NCBI RefSeq assembly: GCF_033807575.1
Contig: NC_084707.1
Span: forward strand, 25,631,888-25,695,887
Reading direction: 5' to 3'
Source: Cydia pomonella
Lineage: Eukaryota; Arthropoda; Insecta; Lepidoptera; Tortricidae
DNA length: 64,000 bases
Numbering within the stretch: position 1 is the stretch's first letter; each line of letters starts with the position of its first letter. The position numbers and the translations under genes are program-made. This document shows, piece after piece, positions 11,701 to 25,100 of this stretch. The notes beneath the pieces are model-generated. The model saw nothing but the letters and a program-made list of their open reading frames with translations, had not been told where the DNA came from and made no database searches.

Positions 11701-11918
11701 ATGAAAAAGCACGAGTGTTTATAATATACTGAAAAAGCACGCGTGTTTAATATCTAGGATTATGAGCCAAAAATCGGTGGAATAAAAACGCCGTTTTGAG
11801 CAAGTGTGTTGAAAAACTATAAAATACATAGAAAGTTTGTGGCATGGACCCTAGGATATCGACAGCATTTAAAACACGCCTATCGCAATTACGGATTACT
11901 TAGGTATTTTTAACAGTC

Positions 11919-12105
11919 TGTGGGGACATATATACATACTTAAACATATACATCGACCGACGTTGTGTCCGTTATAGAAACAGTGAAATTGTTCTGATAA
12001 ATCGATCGATCTATAAACTGTTCTTATCAGAACAATTTCACTGTTTCTATAACGGACACAACGTCGGTCGATGTATATGTTTAAGTATGTATATATGTCC
12101 CCACA
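11919..12105. repeat. perfect palindrome: 82-bp arms, 23-bp loop
   Basis: 11919-12000 and 12024-12105 are exact reverse complements by direct reading, starting TGTGGGGACATATATACATA. The loop is ATCGATCGATCTATAAACTG plus three bases. No terminal feature or target duplication was identified. It could be a very recent foldback insertion, a hairpin-RNA locus, or an assembly fold-back artefact. Confidence 0.93.
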
Positions 12106-13779
12106 AGTCCACGATTTTTTGAAGATGACTGTGAAGGTGACCCAGACCCAATTGACGGTCACCAAATCATTTTCCATTAAATCTTCTCGTAGATTACTTC
12201 GTATTTGTAGAATACAGTGCGTACTTCACGAACTTCACGTGAGTTCCCGTTGAAAGGACGGCCATTCAAGAGCGCACAAAGCGACGGCATGAATGCCGGT
12301 GCACGCTGGAGATTCAAAAATGGAATTGTGGGACGGAACGGACGTATTTTGGCGGGCACCGAGCGTTTTGTGCGCCACAATACCTTACATTTTGTATGGA
12401 CTTATTTCAGTTTATTGCACAAAGCTTCTATAGAATGTGTTGGGAAAATATGAAGCTTCAATGTGTTTAATTAATAAGACCTTATATTGTTCTTCCGACC
12501 TCTTTCGACGCAAGCTATTGACAACGGGAGTAGCTACACTGTATCAGCTCTTATACCTAAACATAATATGCTAGAATCAGAATTGTTAGTTGAATAATGA
12601 TGGCAAATATGTTTACTGTATACCAGTCATTGCGGCAATTCTTTAGATTTGTCACACATAACCGGGCCAATCGACTAATTTATTTAGTCTACTATTACTA
12701 CCACGACCGGTGAAGCGGTATGATTAGAAGTATATAATTAATAATGTGATATAAAATTTGTTCATATTATAATAAATTAAATTATAACCAGATATCTGTT
12801 TGTTTCATATTGGATTATGTATTACCATTACCTATCAAGAGCATTAGTTATATGATGTATATGAAAATGTAATAAAAAAACAAGCCATTATGATAAAGTT
12901 ATGATCTTAGCAGTTCATGTATAATATTAAAAAGTGTTTATTTATTTTTTGTATTTTGTACACATCTACAAAAAGATATATAAAGTCATGTCTTGTACGT
13001 ATGGGATAATTGTTATAAAACACCAACATACTATTAAATTGGAAAATCAAAAAATAAGATTCAAAATTCCATAAGTATTTTATTCAGCGATCAGAGGTCG
13101 ATTCTAATTTAACATTTGTTAGGGATTTTAACTGGTTTTCACTCTATCTTGACTATCGTGTTGGTGATTAGCGCGCATCTCACACACGACTTCAACTTCA
13201 TTTCGCTTGCACTAATCAGAATGAGTGAACCTCAAGGTCGTGTCAAAATAAGATGAACACCATAATAAATTGTTAAAGGTTACATATCCATTTTAGGAAT
13301 TAAGCAAGCATGTCAGCGCAAAAAAATAACAAAGCAATTATAACTTAAGACTTACTTAAGCCTATAGTCCTGTATCTTTAGGTATTTAAAATAATTGTTT
13401 TTTTGAGTACAGAAAAGAGAAACTTCTACCTAAACCTGTTTCAGATTATTCTAGCTTTTTGCCTGAAACCTGGGAAAACGGTATCGTCTTCCCAGGCTCG
13501 TCACAATCGTTTCTTGTCAAATTCTTAAATTCAGTCCGTTCTGCTTTCGTCGCCTATTCTTCATTCGTCAGAAAATTAGAACAAGACAAAAGAAATGGCT
13601 CGCCGCGCGAAACATGCGACGGAAAAAATCGCCATCGCGCGGGTTATTACTTTTTATCTCAATAATGATTACTCTAAATAATTTTTGTATTGCGGTGTAC
13701 ATGGTAATATTTTATACTTGCAATTAAAATTAAATAAAAATGAGACGTTTTCATGAATTTATTCTATCAAGCCCACTTT
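12106..13779. other. no recognisable gene
   Basis: A locally GC-richer patch at about 12240-12380 has overlapping short ORFs on both strands without domain signatures. The remainder is AT-rich. Confidence 0.3.
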
Positions 13780-14341
13780 CGGCCCGATTCGAAAAATGAT
13801 CAAGACACGTTTAAGAAGTAAAGATATTGGAAAGATCTTTAAAAGATCGATAACTAAACGACATGTCAAAATTGACGTTTATTTCGATTCCGCTGTGATT
13901 CCAATAAGTTCTAGGTATCTACTATGGAGTGTGGAATTAACAGGAGTGGCATCTCTTATGGTAGAACTATTGCAAAAGTGTCCAGCTGTCAGCTATAAAT
14001 AATAGTTCCAAATCTCTCCAGAGTAGCGCTAGAGTAGCTAAGAACCTAGGCGTTATTGACGGAGTGAATTGCGCTGTCTATGATTTGATTTTTTTTGTTC
14101 AAGTACTCTAGGTATTGTAGCGCTATTTGAAGTTTTTTGATGACACTTTTTGGTACACGGAGATTTCTTTCCTTATCTCCACCTTCCGTAGTATCTACGA
14201 TATTTCTAACGTCAAAGTGACATTGGTTGCCCGAATCGAGCTGCTTCTGTCAATTATACGACATACAAACGATATCTAAATGAGAAACTTATCTAAACCA
14301 GAACATATCGTTATTGTACCTCATTCTTGAAATCGGGCCGC
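13780..14341. repeat. foldback element with nested repeat
   Basis: The ends CGGCCCGATTCGAAAAATGA and TCATTCTTGAAATCGGGCCG form imperfect terminal inverted repeats. The segment at about 13955-14125 matches a minus-strand copy at about 52306-52595, sharing GGCGTTATTGACGGAGTGAA and GCGCTGTCTATGATTTG, so another repeat sits inside. Confidence 0.65.
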
Positions 14342-15822
14342 TTTTTTTTAGTATAGTTTTGCTTGGAGTCTGCCCTGACAAATATGAATTAGTTTTCGTT
14401 AATTTTTATATGGCAGCTGCCCCATGATACAACTGTGTAAAAAATCAATATTAATAAACACATACCTAATAAACTACATTTTGCGTTAGCTCCCTCTTAA
14501 GTAATAAGACTGTTGTACTATATATGTAATTATATATAAAGTTTGCTCAATTGAATCAGGTCCCGAAAACCCCAGCAATAATTACTCGTCTTAAGCCTCA
14601 TATCAGCGAAGAATGTGTACTTAAACTCGGTAAACACTAGTTAATCCGCTCCAATTACCATATTTCAACAATTAAGTAACGTATCCATTATTATTAATCC
14701 ATAATTACGATTCGCCGGTGCTCTTCGCTTTGTTTGCGTTCCATGTTCCTTGTTTATTGTCAATATTAGCTGGTATCGGCGCGCGTTCCTATATATCGCG
14801 TCGGCAGCATTAAGATATGCTAATGTTATTAGGAGAGTACGCCAGCATTATCTTTTAACTTGTATTGTGATAGCATTTCCCTTTATACCCGCCATTGTAT
14901 CCGATGTCGTGATAGCACTAAGAGCTAATTGAGTTTGATTGTTGTTTTATCCCCGCTCGTTTAAACTTGGCGTGACATAGCATTACATTTAATTACGTCT
15001 TACTTTTATCGCGATCTCGTTTAGTGGGTAACTTTAAGGGTGCGAAATATAATCAAACTTTAGATTATTTTATTTATTCTCGTCAATATCTTGCAGTCGG
15101 ACGTTGAATATTAAGAAGTGATTTAGATTCCTCGATCGAGATGCGATCGTCGTCAAAGAAGCTGGCCCGAATCTGATTAGATATGGTAATCCATACGCAT
15201 CCGCGCCCGACTCCGATTTGATATCTGCGTGAATTATGTAAATGTCGACACCTAAACTAAATGATTTTCTGCTGGAATTGAGACTTACGGAAAATGAATG
15301 TTAATCTGAAATTTGTGCAGCTGCGTCTGTAAGCATTTTTTTTTTTTTTCGTTATTACTTAAAGAACGTTTCTGTGACCTCACAAATACCCCTGGCTCCG
15401 GCGTTTCGAAAATTTTCCTACAAACTCTATATATTATCGAAAGTGCTTACCAAATTTCACGAGAATCCGTTGAGATTACCCACATGTAGGGATAAGTCGG
15501 ACAGACAAGCACTTTTGGCCAAACTGTAACGAAGACTATTTTGATACTCCCAACAACTAGATATGGTCCGTTTTGGACGGTGTAAGAAAGAACCACATAT
15601 GAACCAGTCATTAACTTTCGGGTACAAAAGGGGTATTTCTGTTAGTGGTACATAGCTCGTAGTCTGTTATCACTTGTCTAACAGATTCATATGCAATTTA
15701 TATGAAATCTGAATATCGGTTGTTGTCATATTAAACTAACATGGGTCACATTTTTGGAAAGAAGTGTTTTTATAACATATACAATAGTTCTTAAAACTTT
15801 CAGATCGTTAAATTATTAACAC
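14342..15822. other. gene-free; one dispersed repeat-like block
   Basis: At about 15360-15540 there is a block (CCTGGCTCCGGCGTTTCGAA, GGGATAAGTCGGACAGACAA) of the kind found in insect dispersed repeats. No second copy was found in this window. The rest shows no gene. Confidence 0.3.
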
Positions 15823-16780
15823 TTGGAGACCTTATACATCTCTAAGTTTTTATTTTGTGTTTAATTTGATTGTACATACCTATATTTTAAATCAGTCTGA
15901 CACTTAGAGACCTTTACATCTCTAAGTAAATTTAAGCTTGTAATTTTGTGTAGCTATACCGTCTTTTATATTATTATAACATACAAGCACAAAATAGTGT
16001 GTTTCACAGCTAGATGTTGTTACTATTGAAATATTAATATACCCCGTTAGCTTGAACATGTCATGCTCGCTTAAAAGTCTTTGATTACGGTGGCGTCGTT
16101 GTTCGGGTCGCCACTTTCCTGAATAAAAGTTGAGAGAGGCGATGGCTGAGATACGCATCATACTCGTGAACGGGTGCTGTTTGTGGAGACTGGTCTGTTT
16201 AAGGTCACTTTATTTTTGTGTATAATTACACTGAGACACGTCATTCGGTTCTCGTATGTTTTAATTATACTGAATTGTGACTCTTAGAGACTCTATACGT
16301 CTCTAAGGATAATTTGATAAAAATAATTTAGTACTGACATTTTGAGATATTTACACCTTTAAATAATTTTTGAATTTATTTTTGTATATTACTGTTTGTG
16401 TTTTATTATTATTTGTATCTCCGTTACAAACTCTCGGGTTTTTAAGCCCGGTCATTTATAAGGTGTGCGTGGGGATATAGATCCAACACGTAGAGGCCGT
16501 TTGGAGAGCTTTGATGTCATGTAGAACGCCTGCTGGAAGCCATAAACCGGTTTCAGCAAGCATTGGAGGCTATTGCAGAAAAATGGAAAGAGTCTTGGTC
16601 TATGGTTTGAATTTGGGTGGAAAATAAGACTGGGCTATTGCTAAGAGTTCCGGACACCTGCCATAACATTGTGATATACAGTGTTATCAAGGCAGGCGGT
16701 GACTCGCCACTCGCTTATTATTATTGTTATTTTAGTTTTTTTTTTAATTCGACATTTAATGACTCTATACATCTTTAAGT
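15823..16780 (+). repeat. cluster of a ~25-bp self-complementary motif
   Basis: Variants of CTTAGAGAC..TATAC.TCTCTAAG occur near 15823, 15900, 16281 and 16753, each with complementary ends around a short AT core. Similar words in opposite orientation occur at the start of the window. Spacing is irregular (about 80, 380 and 470 bp), so this is not a simple tandem array. Confidence 0.6.
16440..16720 (+). repeat. family B repeat fragment
   Basis: Pieces of this segment (CAACACGTAGAGGCC, GACTGGGCTATTG, CGGACACCTGCC, GGCGGTGACTCGCC) occur in the same order in the copy at 27.8-28.1 kb. It lies inside the palindromic-motif cluster, which suggests that both belong to one larger element. Confidence 0.55.
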
Positions 16781-19700
16781 AATAATAATATTTTACTTAC
16801 TTTTTCTTTAAACAATAATACTTTATATTGCATTAATATTTTCAATTAATTGTATTTTATAATTGTTGATGTGCTTGTTTTTGCTTGTATGTAAATTCCA
16901 TGTTGACGTGTAAAAGTGCCCTTGTGGCCTATTTGCTGAATAGTTGAAGTTTTAGCTTATTTACAAATCTTTATACAACGTGAGAGATACATGTTTTATG
17001 TAGGCACTATGCATCTATGTAAAATACACAGACACACACATTCTTTTTATTATTTACATAGTATCATGTTCAGTCCTGATCAATCAAAACCAATTAGAGT
17101 TCCGCGTAATTGGGCTCCTTATTTTTAAACGGGAGTGTACTGTGAAGGTTGGTAACCTTCACAGTCTCGAGATAGATTACTGGCAACGATTATTTGAATT
17201 CAGAACTATTTGTTTATTTGTTTATTAGGATCACCAACTACCATACTAGATTAATTATCAGGCGCAGTTTACTTTTCCTATTTAGATCCATACCAAGGGT
17301 TTTACCAATTAGAGCTCAGTCCTGAAAGTAGGAAATTAACTTCGTTTACAAGTAATACTAATCAATATTCCATGACTCGCTCATAAGTTATTACATCGAT
17401 ACACCGTATTAACTAAGATCAAATCGTACATAACATCCGTCGACGGCATTCCGCCAAAATCTGACAGTTCTCTATATAAAACTAAAATGACCATAAACAC
17501 AACAACCAAAAAGTATAAAGCCCTGTGCATACTACACGTTATTATCAGTATAAGGCCACATACAGGATATTATTAACTATTGTGATGCTTACATATTTTA
17601 GGTGATTTTTTGCAATTCTCATGACCTCGTCGCTTTTGTACAAATACAATTAAAGAATGTTCTAAACTTAAAAGCACAAAAATGCCCTGGATCTTACGAG
17701 GTTAAGATCTTTTGAAGTTTTGGACTATGGCCTTGGTACAGAAAACGACACCGTAGAATAGGAAAACGTCGTGCTGCAAGCGACGTTAGTGAGGACGCTT
17801 CACGCCCAAACTACATCACCTTTTATAGGTTATATAGAATTGTGGATATCGGGAGGAATGGAAATAAAAAACACGGCTACTTTTATTTATTTTATTAGTA
17901 AGACCTTAAAATAACACCACTGACATTTGCAATATTTATTCAGGCAAAATTCAGATCCGACCGAAATATCCGACATGAGAACTAAAATCTAATACAGGGT
18001 GCCCGAGTAGGTCAACGTGGTATGGTACGATGAACGGAAGTCTATCACAAATAACTATACTCTAATAAAAATAGGCGAGTGGAAACATCCCTAGTTATAT
18101 AATGTACGTCAATAATTATGCTATTGTTGGTATACCTATAATAATTATTAATAATTGAGTCGTTAGCGTGAAAGGGCTAAATCCGGTTCGCTTGCAGCGC
18201 CACCTATCGTTGCCCCCAGGAACTACAACGGCTGCAAGCTTCACATCAAGCAACGTACGCAAAACTCACGCCACTAGGTGGCGGTAGCAGCCAACGATTT
18301 AGACCGAGTCCACACTAACCAATACGCTTTCAAACACAGCCAGTAAATCGCTTCTTAAATTACGCGCTTAAAAGAAAAATAAACACCGGAAAATGGATTT
18401 AGAATTTAAAAATTCATCATTTCTCGACCATAAATGCTTCATTCGCTATAACTACATGAGGTATTTTAGGTCGACGGGAACATTTTTTGTTAAATATTTC
18501 GCCCCTACTTTTGAACTTACAAATCGAAATATTTGAACTCATGCTCCATTGTAAATCCGAACACGGTGTAAAATACCCAGCAGCGGCCAAGTACTGGTGG
18601 ATATTGAAATGATGTTCAGACAAATTAAAATAAAACAAAAAAGGAACACTCACATATAATACTTGGTGGTCGAGAACTATCACGATCTACTTTGCGCTCT
18701 TATTTATTTATAAATTGAAATTACATATTATTAATATCAAGGACCGCGCGATGTCCAATCTCACTCTCTTTAACAAATTAGCTGTATTGTAGCATAATAG
18801 TCAAAAAGTAATTCACAGAAGCAATAAAATAAAATTAACTCACGAAACTCTTAAAATCTTTGGAATCAGCTAGAAAAACTAGTACTTTTGTACATACAAC
18901 TGAAAATAAGAACACTAAAGTCGTGAAGGAGTTCCAAAAGGACCACTAAATATTGAATGTAGTTCCAAATAATAGTTCCCGTACAAGAACACAAAGTTAA
19001 TATCCCATGGCCCGAGACAAGAACCACGAAATATCGAGTCCGTGTTCCGAACACTGAACGCGATTGGCGTATTTCAGTACAAAAACTGCGAAGGCTTGAA
19101 ACCATGTCCTCCTGATGAACAATCTAAAAGACCTCGCAGTTCATTGAAATATCGCAAATGGCGCCCAGTTTCGGGTAAGCGGACGTAGTTCAACCGTTCA
19201 AATTTGATGTTCTGCAGAGTACTTGCCTTCGAACGTATGAACCACGGGCGTGAACTTATATACCGAAGTTAAACGATCATGGATACAATAGAAATCCTTG
19301 CCTTTAGAAATTTCTCACTGCCGTGTGATCTTGTATCCTAAATGGTTTAGACTCCACTCTGAATTTTTGTTAAATCTAAACTCAGTTTGTTGTCCAAGTT
19401 TCTCAAAAGTCCATGACTTTAGAAGCGATTATACTTGATGCGTTTGAAAGTCAAATACATTTAGCGTGCTCGTAACACTATGGCACATTTACCATTGAAC
19501 TTAACTAATCTTACAACTATTGCATTATATATTGTTTATCTTTATATCTCGACTATACCGTGAGCTATGAGATGTATATCTATCACACAGTTAATATGAA
19601 TCTTTGGCTATATTCCGTGATGTGTTCTTATAACTAAAGTCGTGTCGAAGTACTTTGGAAATATAAGTGCTTATCGATTTTATAATTTAAATTGGACTAT

Positions 19701-21559
19701 TTCTAAATAATTCATTTTATTTCATCAGAATATAGTTTGAAGATGAAAATGGAATGTTGGTCCTCAAAAGAGGAGAAAAACTTTCTTTCGATCTTCAATC
19801 CATCTTCTAAGGTAGACTTACATAGCTAGAATCGGAATGTGACGTCAGTGGAATCCAACACGACTCATACCAATAATTCACCATCAAATATAACCATCTT
19901 AATGCTAAGTTTACATTATTGATCAGAATCAGTGATCACCATCTAAACCAATACAATACTACACAATGCTGCATATTTAATAAACCATGCCAGTTCGCAA
20001 CCTAAATTCATTGGGTCTTTCTAAGATGATAACATTTAGAACATCTTACTTTATTATAAATATTTGTTCATCTTATCCTAATTCCCAAAAGATTTTGTGC
20101 TTCGTTCCTAAACTTGTCATTTTCCATCCAAATTGAAACTTAGTTTCAGCATAGTCAAATTTCAACACCAAATAATTCTTAACTTCACAATCCGTAGAAT
20201 CCTTTTCGTGCGTTAAATGGACCAGTGTGCGATGTTGTTAAACCACACAAAAAGGACACACTTGATGTGAATGTTTTTCATCAGAAAACTTTTTTTTAAT
20301 GTTCCACCCATCAATTTTGATTTTATAATAGCAAATATTGGATTTACTTAGAAGACGGAGATTTTGAATCTTGTACGCCCTTTTTTTAAAGCTTTTTCTC
20401 AATTACAAACATCTTGTATATTTTCTTTATCTTGTTAAGCGCTATCAAACACAACCTCGCATAAACTAACCAGCATTCGCTATTTGCAGAAAGTTCATCA
20501 GTTCCTGGTGAAGATGACGGAAATTAGATGTGTCATTCGACGCTAGATGTTTGCCAAGTCTGATTTAGGAGTCACACGTCTAATTTCCCACAGCGACAAA
20601 CAGAAAATGTATATGAACTAACAGCAACAATGAACTGACCATCTGCAGACCTTATTTTAAATTTAAATTTTAACTGTATGAACGATGGAACTTAATATTT
20701 TACAAACAGTATGTCATCCAATGGATTTAATATGTCATACATCCAATGGATTTCATATATCATACATTAAGCATAAATCAAACTATAATTTAACCATCAT
20801 ACAGATTTCAACCTGACAAGCTTTTTGTTTACGTTAAATCTTCTCTCTCTTTTCTTAGAGTTTCTTATTTCTCTAAATTAATTGTTATCTCCGTCTCTGA
20901 CTCGTATTTTTGCTATAGATTTTCAATGAGAAACCAGATATTTGCTTCATTTTTAAACTTTGCTCATTTTCTTTTCTAAATCAAATTTCTTTTATACTTC
21001 ACCAGGAAACCCAGGTGCTTCATACAATGCCAAAACCCCTTTTAGTGTATTTGAATTTCTACAATCTTATAGGATGAACTGGTTTGGAAATGGGAATGAG
21101 TAACAAACCAGTAACATCGTTGACTATATTTTTCACTTTTCTGATCATAATTTCGTAAACTTCTGTCTGAATATTGTTAAGGTTTATCTTATCAAGCCTT
21201 AAAGATTCTAGATGTGTAGGTAAGAGCTTGGCTCTGTTGTTAACTTTAGTCCTACCAGCTAGATCCTTTAGGTCTAGACTGAAAAACATTTTTATGTCTA
21301 TAATTTACGTCAGTGACGTGGCCCAAGTTCATTTGGTCTTGTATTTTTTTAAAGACCTCAATATGATTTGAGATGTTAGTGCCGTGTTGGAAAAAATGTG
21401 AAAAACAAGGACTGTCATCGTACTATAGTCGGACCAAGTTAACTCTGCACTGGTGCTTAAAGTGACAAAGTATGTAATTGCATAAAGATCTAAACCTTCT
21501 TCTTCTTCAGGCCTTTTTTCCTCTCTTTCGGGTAGGCTCACTTAGTCTCCAGATTTGTT
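16781..21559. other. long gene-free AT-rich interval
   Basis: No exon or known domain could be supported on either strand. Small features: a hairpin at 17139-17165 (ACTGTGAAGGTT and its exact complement around GGT); an imperfect inverted repeat at about 18180-18300; and a short direct repeat near 20710-20750 (CATCCAATGGATTT twice). It lies downstream of the BRICHOS gene on that gene's strand and may contain its unrecognised 3' UTR near the right end. Confidence 0.35.
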
Positions 21560-21680
21560 TTTTTTTTATACCACGACGGTGGCAAACAAGCATACGGCCC
21601 GCCTGATGGTAAGCAGTCACCGTAGCCTATGGACGCCTGCAACACCAGAGGCATCACATGCGCGTTGCCGACCCTTTAAG
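21560..21680 (-). repeat. LINE 3' tail (family C)
   Basis: On the minus strand: GGTCGGCAACGCGCATG, a CTCTGGTGTTGCAGGCG word, ACTGCTTACCATCAGGCGGG, TTTGCCACCGTCG and an oligo-A end. It is 5'-truncated to about 120 bp. Confidence 0.8.
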
Positions 21681-22029
21681 ATTGGTCATGTTTGGATCAT
21701 TTCTGAGTTTGTTTTGGAATTTTTGTGATCTTTATATCGGATATCCATAGTGGTTTGGCAAATGTTTACAGTGAAGAGCCAATAATAGTAGAAATTGAAG
21801 GTTTTCATCAATGATTCATCAAATGATTTGATTTGATCTGGATTAATATTTTAGGTAGCCGCATGCAGCTCGCGGACCGTGGTTTGCTCACCCCAGGTTT
21901 AGACATATTTATCTTCATAGAAAATGCTGTTAGCTTGGCCCAACTAAGTATGAAAATGCTTACTGATCAACTGTTTCGTTTCGTGTGACGTTACATTCCT
22001 GTCGGAGTCCGCGGACGCCCCGGGAGAGT

Positions 22030-22145
22030 TTAGTTGTCCCGCTCGCTCTGCACGAGCTCTTGGAGGTTCTCGATCTCGATCTCGTGGATGTGGCGGCCGG
22101 CGAACTGCACGTAGTCGGCCGGCGGCTCCAGCGAGCGCTTGCGGA
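22030..22145 (-). CDS. BRICHOS gene exon 5 (C-terminal peptide, stop)
   Basis: The acceptor is CCACCTTCCAG. The first two bases complete an Ile codon left by exon 4, then RKRSLEPPADY follows, ending in LVQSERDN and TAA. It holds the predicted basic cleavage site and the released peptide. It is GC-rich relative to flanking introns, with good synonymous-position GC, as expected for a real exon. Confidence 0.85.
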
Positions 22146-25100
22146 CTGGAAGGTGGTTTACAATTTCAACTTTATATCTTTACACTTTGAGCGAAGGTTC
22201 TCGGACATTTAGAATTTCGACTAGGGACCGTGCGCGTTGGAGGGTCTGCCATCTTGTGGCCTGAATCGGAACCATAAACATGTACGTTTACACGTCACGT
22301 GTTTTCTTGTGCATAGTAGGTTCTGCCATCTTGTGGGCTACATTTGAACAATAAACATCACATTTACGCCTCGCGCCAAAAATCTTACGGCTCCCGTGCT
22401 GCCTCCTACAGTTCATGCACGCTCCCTATAACTCTAGATAAACACAAGACAAAAGACTATGAACTCTAAGTACTAGAAAAGCAGGAGCAGTAAATATTCA
22501 ACCTTAATTACCTAGAAATAAGCTTCATAATCGAACTAAGGCAGACCCGGCTACAATACTTAATTCACGAAGGCTTATATTTACTTGTAATTTAGTAGAC
22601 CAAATTAACCTTAAATACGGTAAGGTTTAAGACGAGAAACACTCTCTATTTATCAAAATTCTAGATAAAGAATAATGACAAAAGACTATAAACTCTAAGT
22701 ACTAGAAATAAAATAGAATTTTACTAACGTATATACCCAAATCGGCCGGCTGTAATGCGACATGCGATAGATGGACGAAAAAAATTTAAGCGATGAAATA
22801 AAAGTTTTACTTTGATAATGGGATAAGACGTGTCTTTCATAGCTAAAGTGAGTTGGGGGTGTTATTTGATCAGAGATGCGTGATACGTACTGGTAGTCTC
22901 GGAGGCCTGCAGACGGTAGACGGGCTTGGCGCGGCACAGCTCGGGCAGCACGCGGCGCGGCAGCGCGGGCAGCAGCGTGGAGCGATGATACGTACTGGTA
23001 GTCTCGGAGGCCTGCAGACGGTAGACGGGCTTGGCGCGGCACAGCTCGGGCAGCACGCGGCGCGGCAGCGCGGGCAGCAGCGTGGAGCGATGATACGTAC
23101 TGGTAGTCTCGGAGGCCTGCAGACGGTAGACGGGCTTGGCGCGGCACAGCTCGGGCAGCACGCGGCGCGGCAGCGCGGGCAGCAGCGTGGAGCGATGATA
23201 CGTACTGGTAGTCTCGGAGGCCTGCAGACGGTAGACGGGCTTGGCGCGGCACAGCTCGGGCAGCACGCGGCGCGGCAGCGCGGGCAGCAGCGTGGAGCGA
23301 TGATACGTACTGGTAGTCTCGGAGGCCTGCAGACGGTAGACGGGCTTGGCGCGGCACAGCTCGGGCAGCACGCGGCGCGGCAGCGCGGGCAGCAGCGTGG
23401 AGCGATGATACGTACTGGTAGTCTCGGAGGCCTGCAGACGGTAGACGGGCTTGGCGCGGCACAGCTCGGGCAGCACGCGGCGCGGCAGCGCGGGCAGCAG
23501 CGTGGAGCGATGATACGTACTGGTAGTCTCGGAGGCCTGCAGACGGTAGACGGGCTTGGCGCGGCACAGCTCGGGCAGCACGCGGCGCGGCAGCGCGGGC
23601 AGCAGCGTGGAGCGATGATACGTACTGGTAGTCTCGGAGGCCTGCAGACGGTAGACGGGCTTGGCGCGGCACAGCTCGGGCAGCACGCGGCGCGGCAGCG
23701 CGGGCAGCAGCGTGGAGCGATGATACGTACTGGTAGTCTCGGAGGCCTGCAGACGGTAGACGGGCTTGGCGCGGCACAGCTCGGGCAGCACGCGGCGCGG
23801 CAGCGCGGGCAGCAGCGTGGAGCGATGATACGTACTGGTAGTCTCGGAGGCCTGCAGACGGTAGACGGGCTTGGCGCGGCACAGCTCGGGCAGCACGCGG
23901 CGCGGCAGCGCGGGCAGCAGCGTGGAGCGATGATACGTACTGGTAGTCTCGGAGGCCTGCAGACGGTAGACGGGCTTGGCGCGGCACAGCTCGGGCAGCA
24001 CGCGGCGCGGCAGCGCGGGCAGCAGCGTGGAGCGATGATACGTACTGGTAGTCTCGGAGGCCTGCAGACGGTAGACGGGCTTGGCGCGGCACAGCTCGGG
24101 CAGCACGCGGCGCGGCAGCGCGGGCAGCAGCGTGGAGCGATGATACGTACTGGTAGTCTCGGAGGCCTGCAGACGGTAGACGGGCTTGGCGCGGCACAGC
24201 TCGGGCAGCACGCGGCGCGGCAGCGCGGGCAGCAGCGTGGAGCGATGATACGTACTGGTAGTCTCGGAGGCCTGCAGACGGTAGACGGGCTTGGCGCGGC
24301 ACAGCTCGGGCAGCACGCGGCGCGGCAGCGCGGGCAGCAGCGTGGAGCGATGATACGTACTGGTAGTCTCGGAGGCCTGCAGACGGTAGACGGGCTTGGC
24401 GCGGCACAGCTCGGGCAGCACGCGGCGCGGCAGCGCGGGCAGCAGCGTGGAGCGATGATACGTACTGGTAGTCTCGGAGGCCTGCAGACGGTAGACGGGC
24501 TTGGCGCGGCACAGCTCGGGCAGCACGCGGCGCGGCAGCGCGGGCAGCAGCGTGGAGCGATGATACGTACTGGTAGTCTCGGAGGCCTGCAGACGGTAGA
24601 CGGGCTTGGCGCGGCACAGCTCGGGCAGCACGCGGCGCGGCAGCGCGGGCAGCAGCGTGGAGCGATGATACGTACTGGTAGTCTCGGAGGCCTGCAGACG
24701 GTAGACGGGCTTGGCGCGGCACAGCTCGGGCAGCACGCGGCGCGGCAGCGCGGGCAGCAGCGTGGAGCGATGATACGTACTGGTAGTCTCGGAGGCCTGC
24801 AGACGGTAGACGGGCTTGGCGCGGCACAGCTCGGGCAGCACGCGGCGCGGCAGCGCGGGCAGCAGCGTGGAGCGATGATACGTACTGGTAGTCTCGGAGG
24901 CCTGCAGACGGTAGACGGGCTTGGCGCGGCACAGCTCGGGCAGCACGCGGCGCGGCAGCGCGGGCAGCAGCGTGGAGCGATGATACGTACTGGTAGTCTC
25001 GGAGGCCTGCAGACGGTAGACGGGCTTGGCGCGGCACAGCTCGGGCAGCACGCGGCGCGGCAGCGCGGGCAGCAGCGTGGAGCGATGATACGTACTGGTA

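Noticed and set aside
11896..12253. paired ORFs across the palindrome
   Set aside because: Created by the hairpin arms; no domain.
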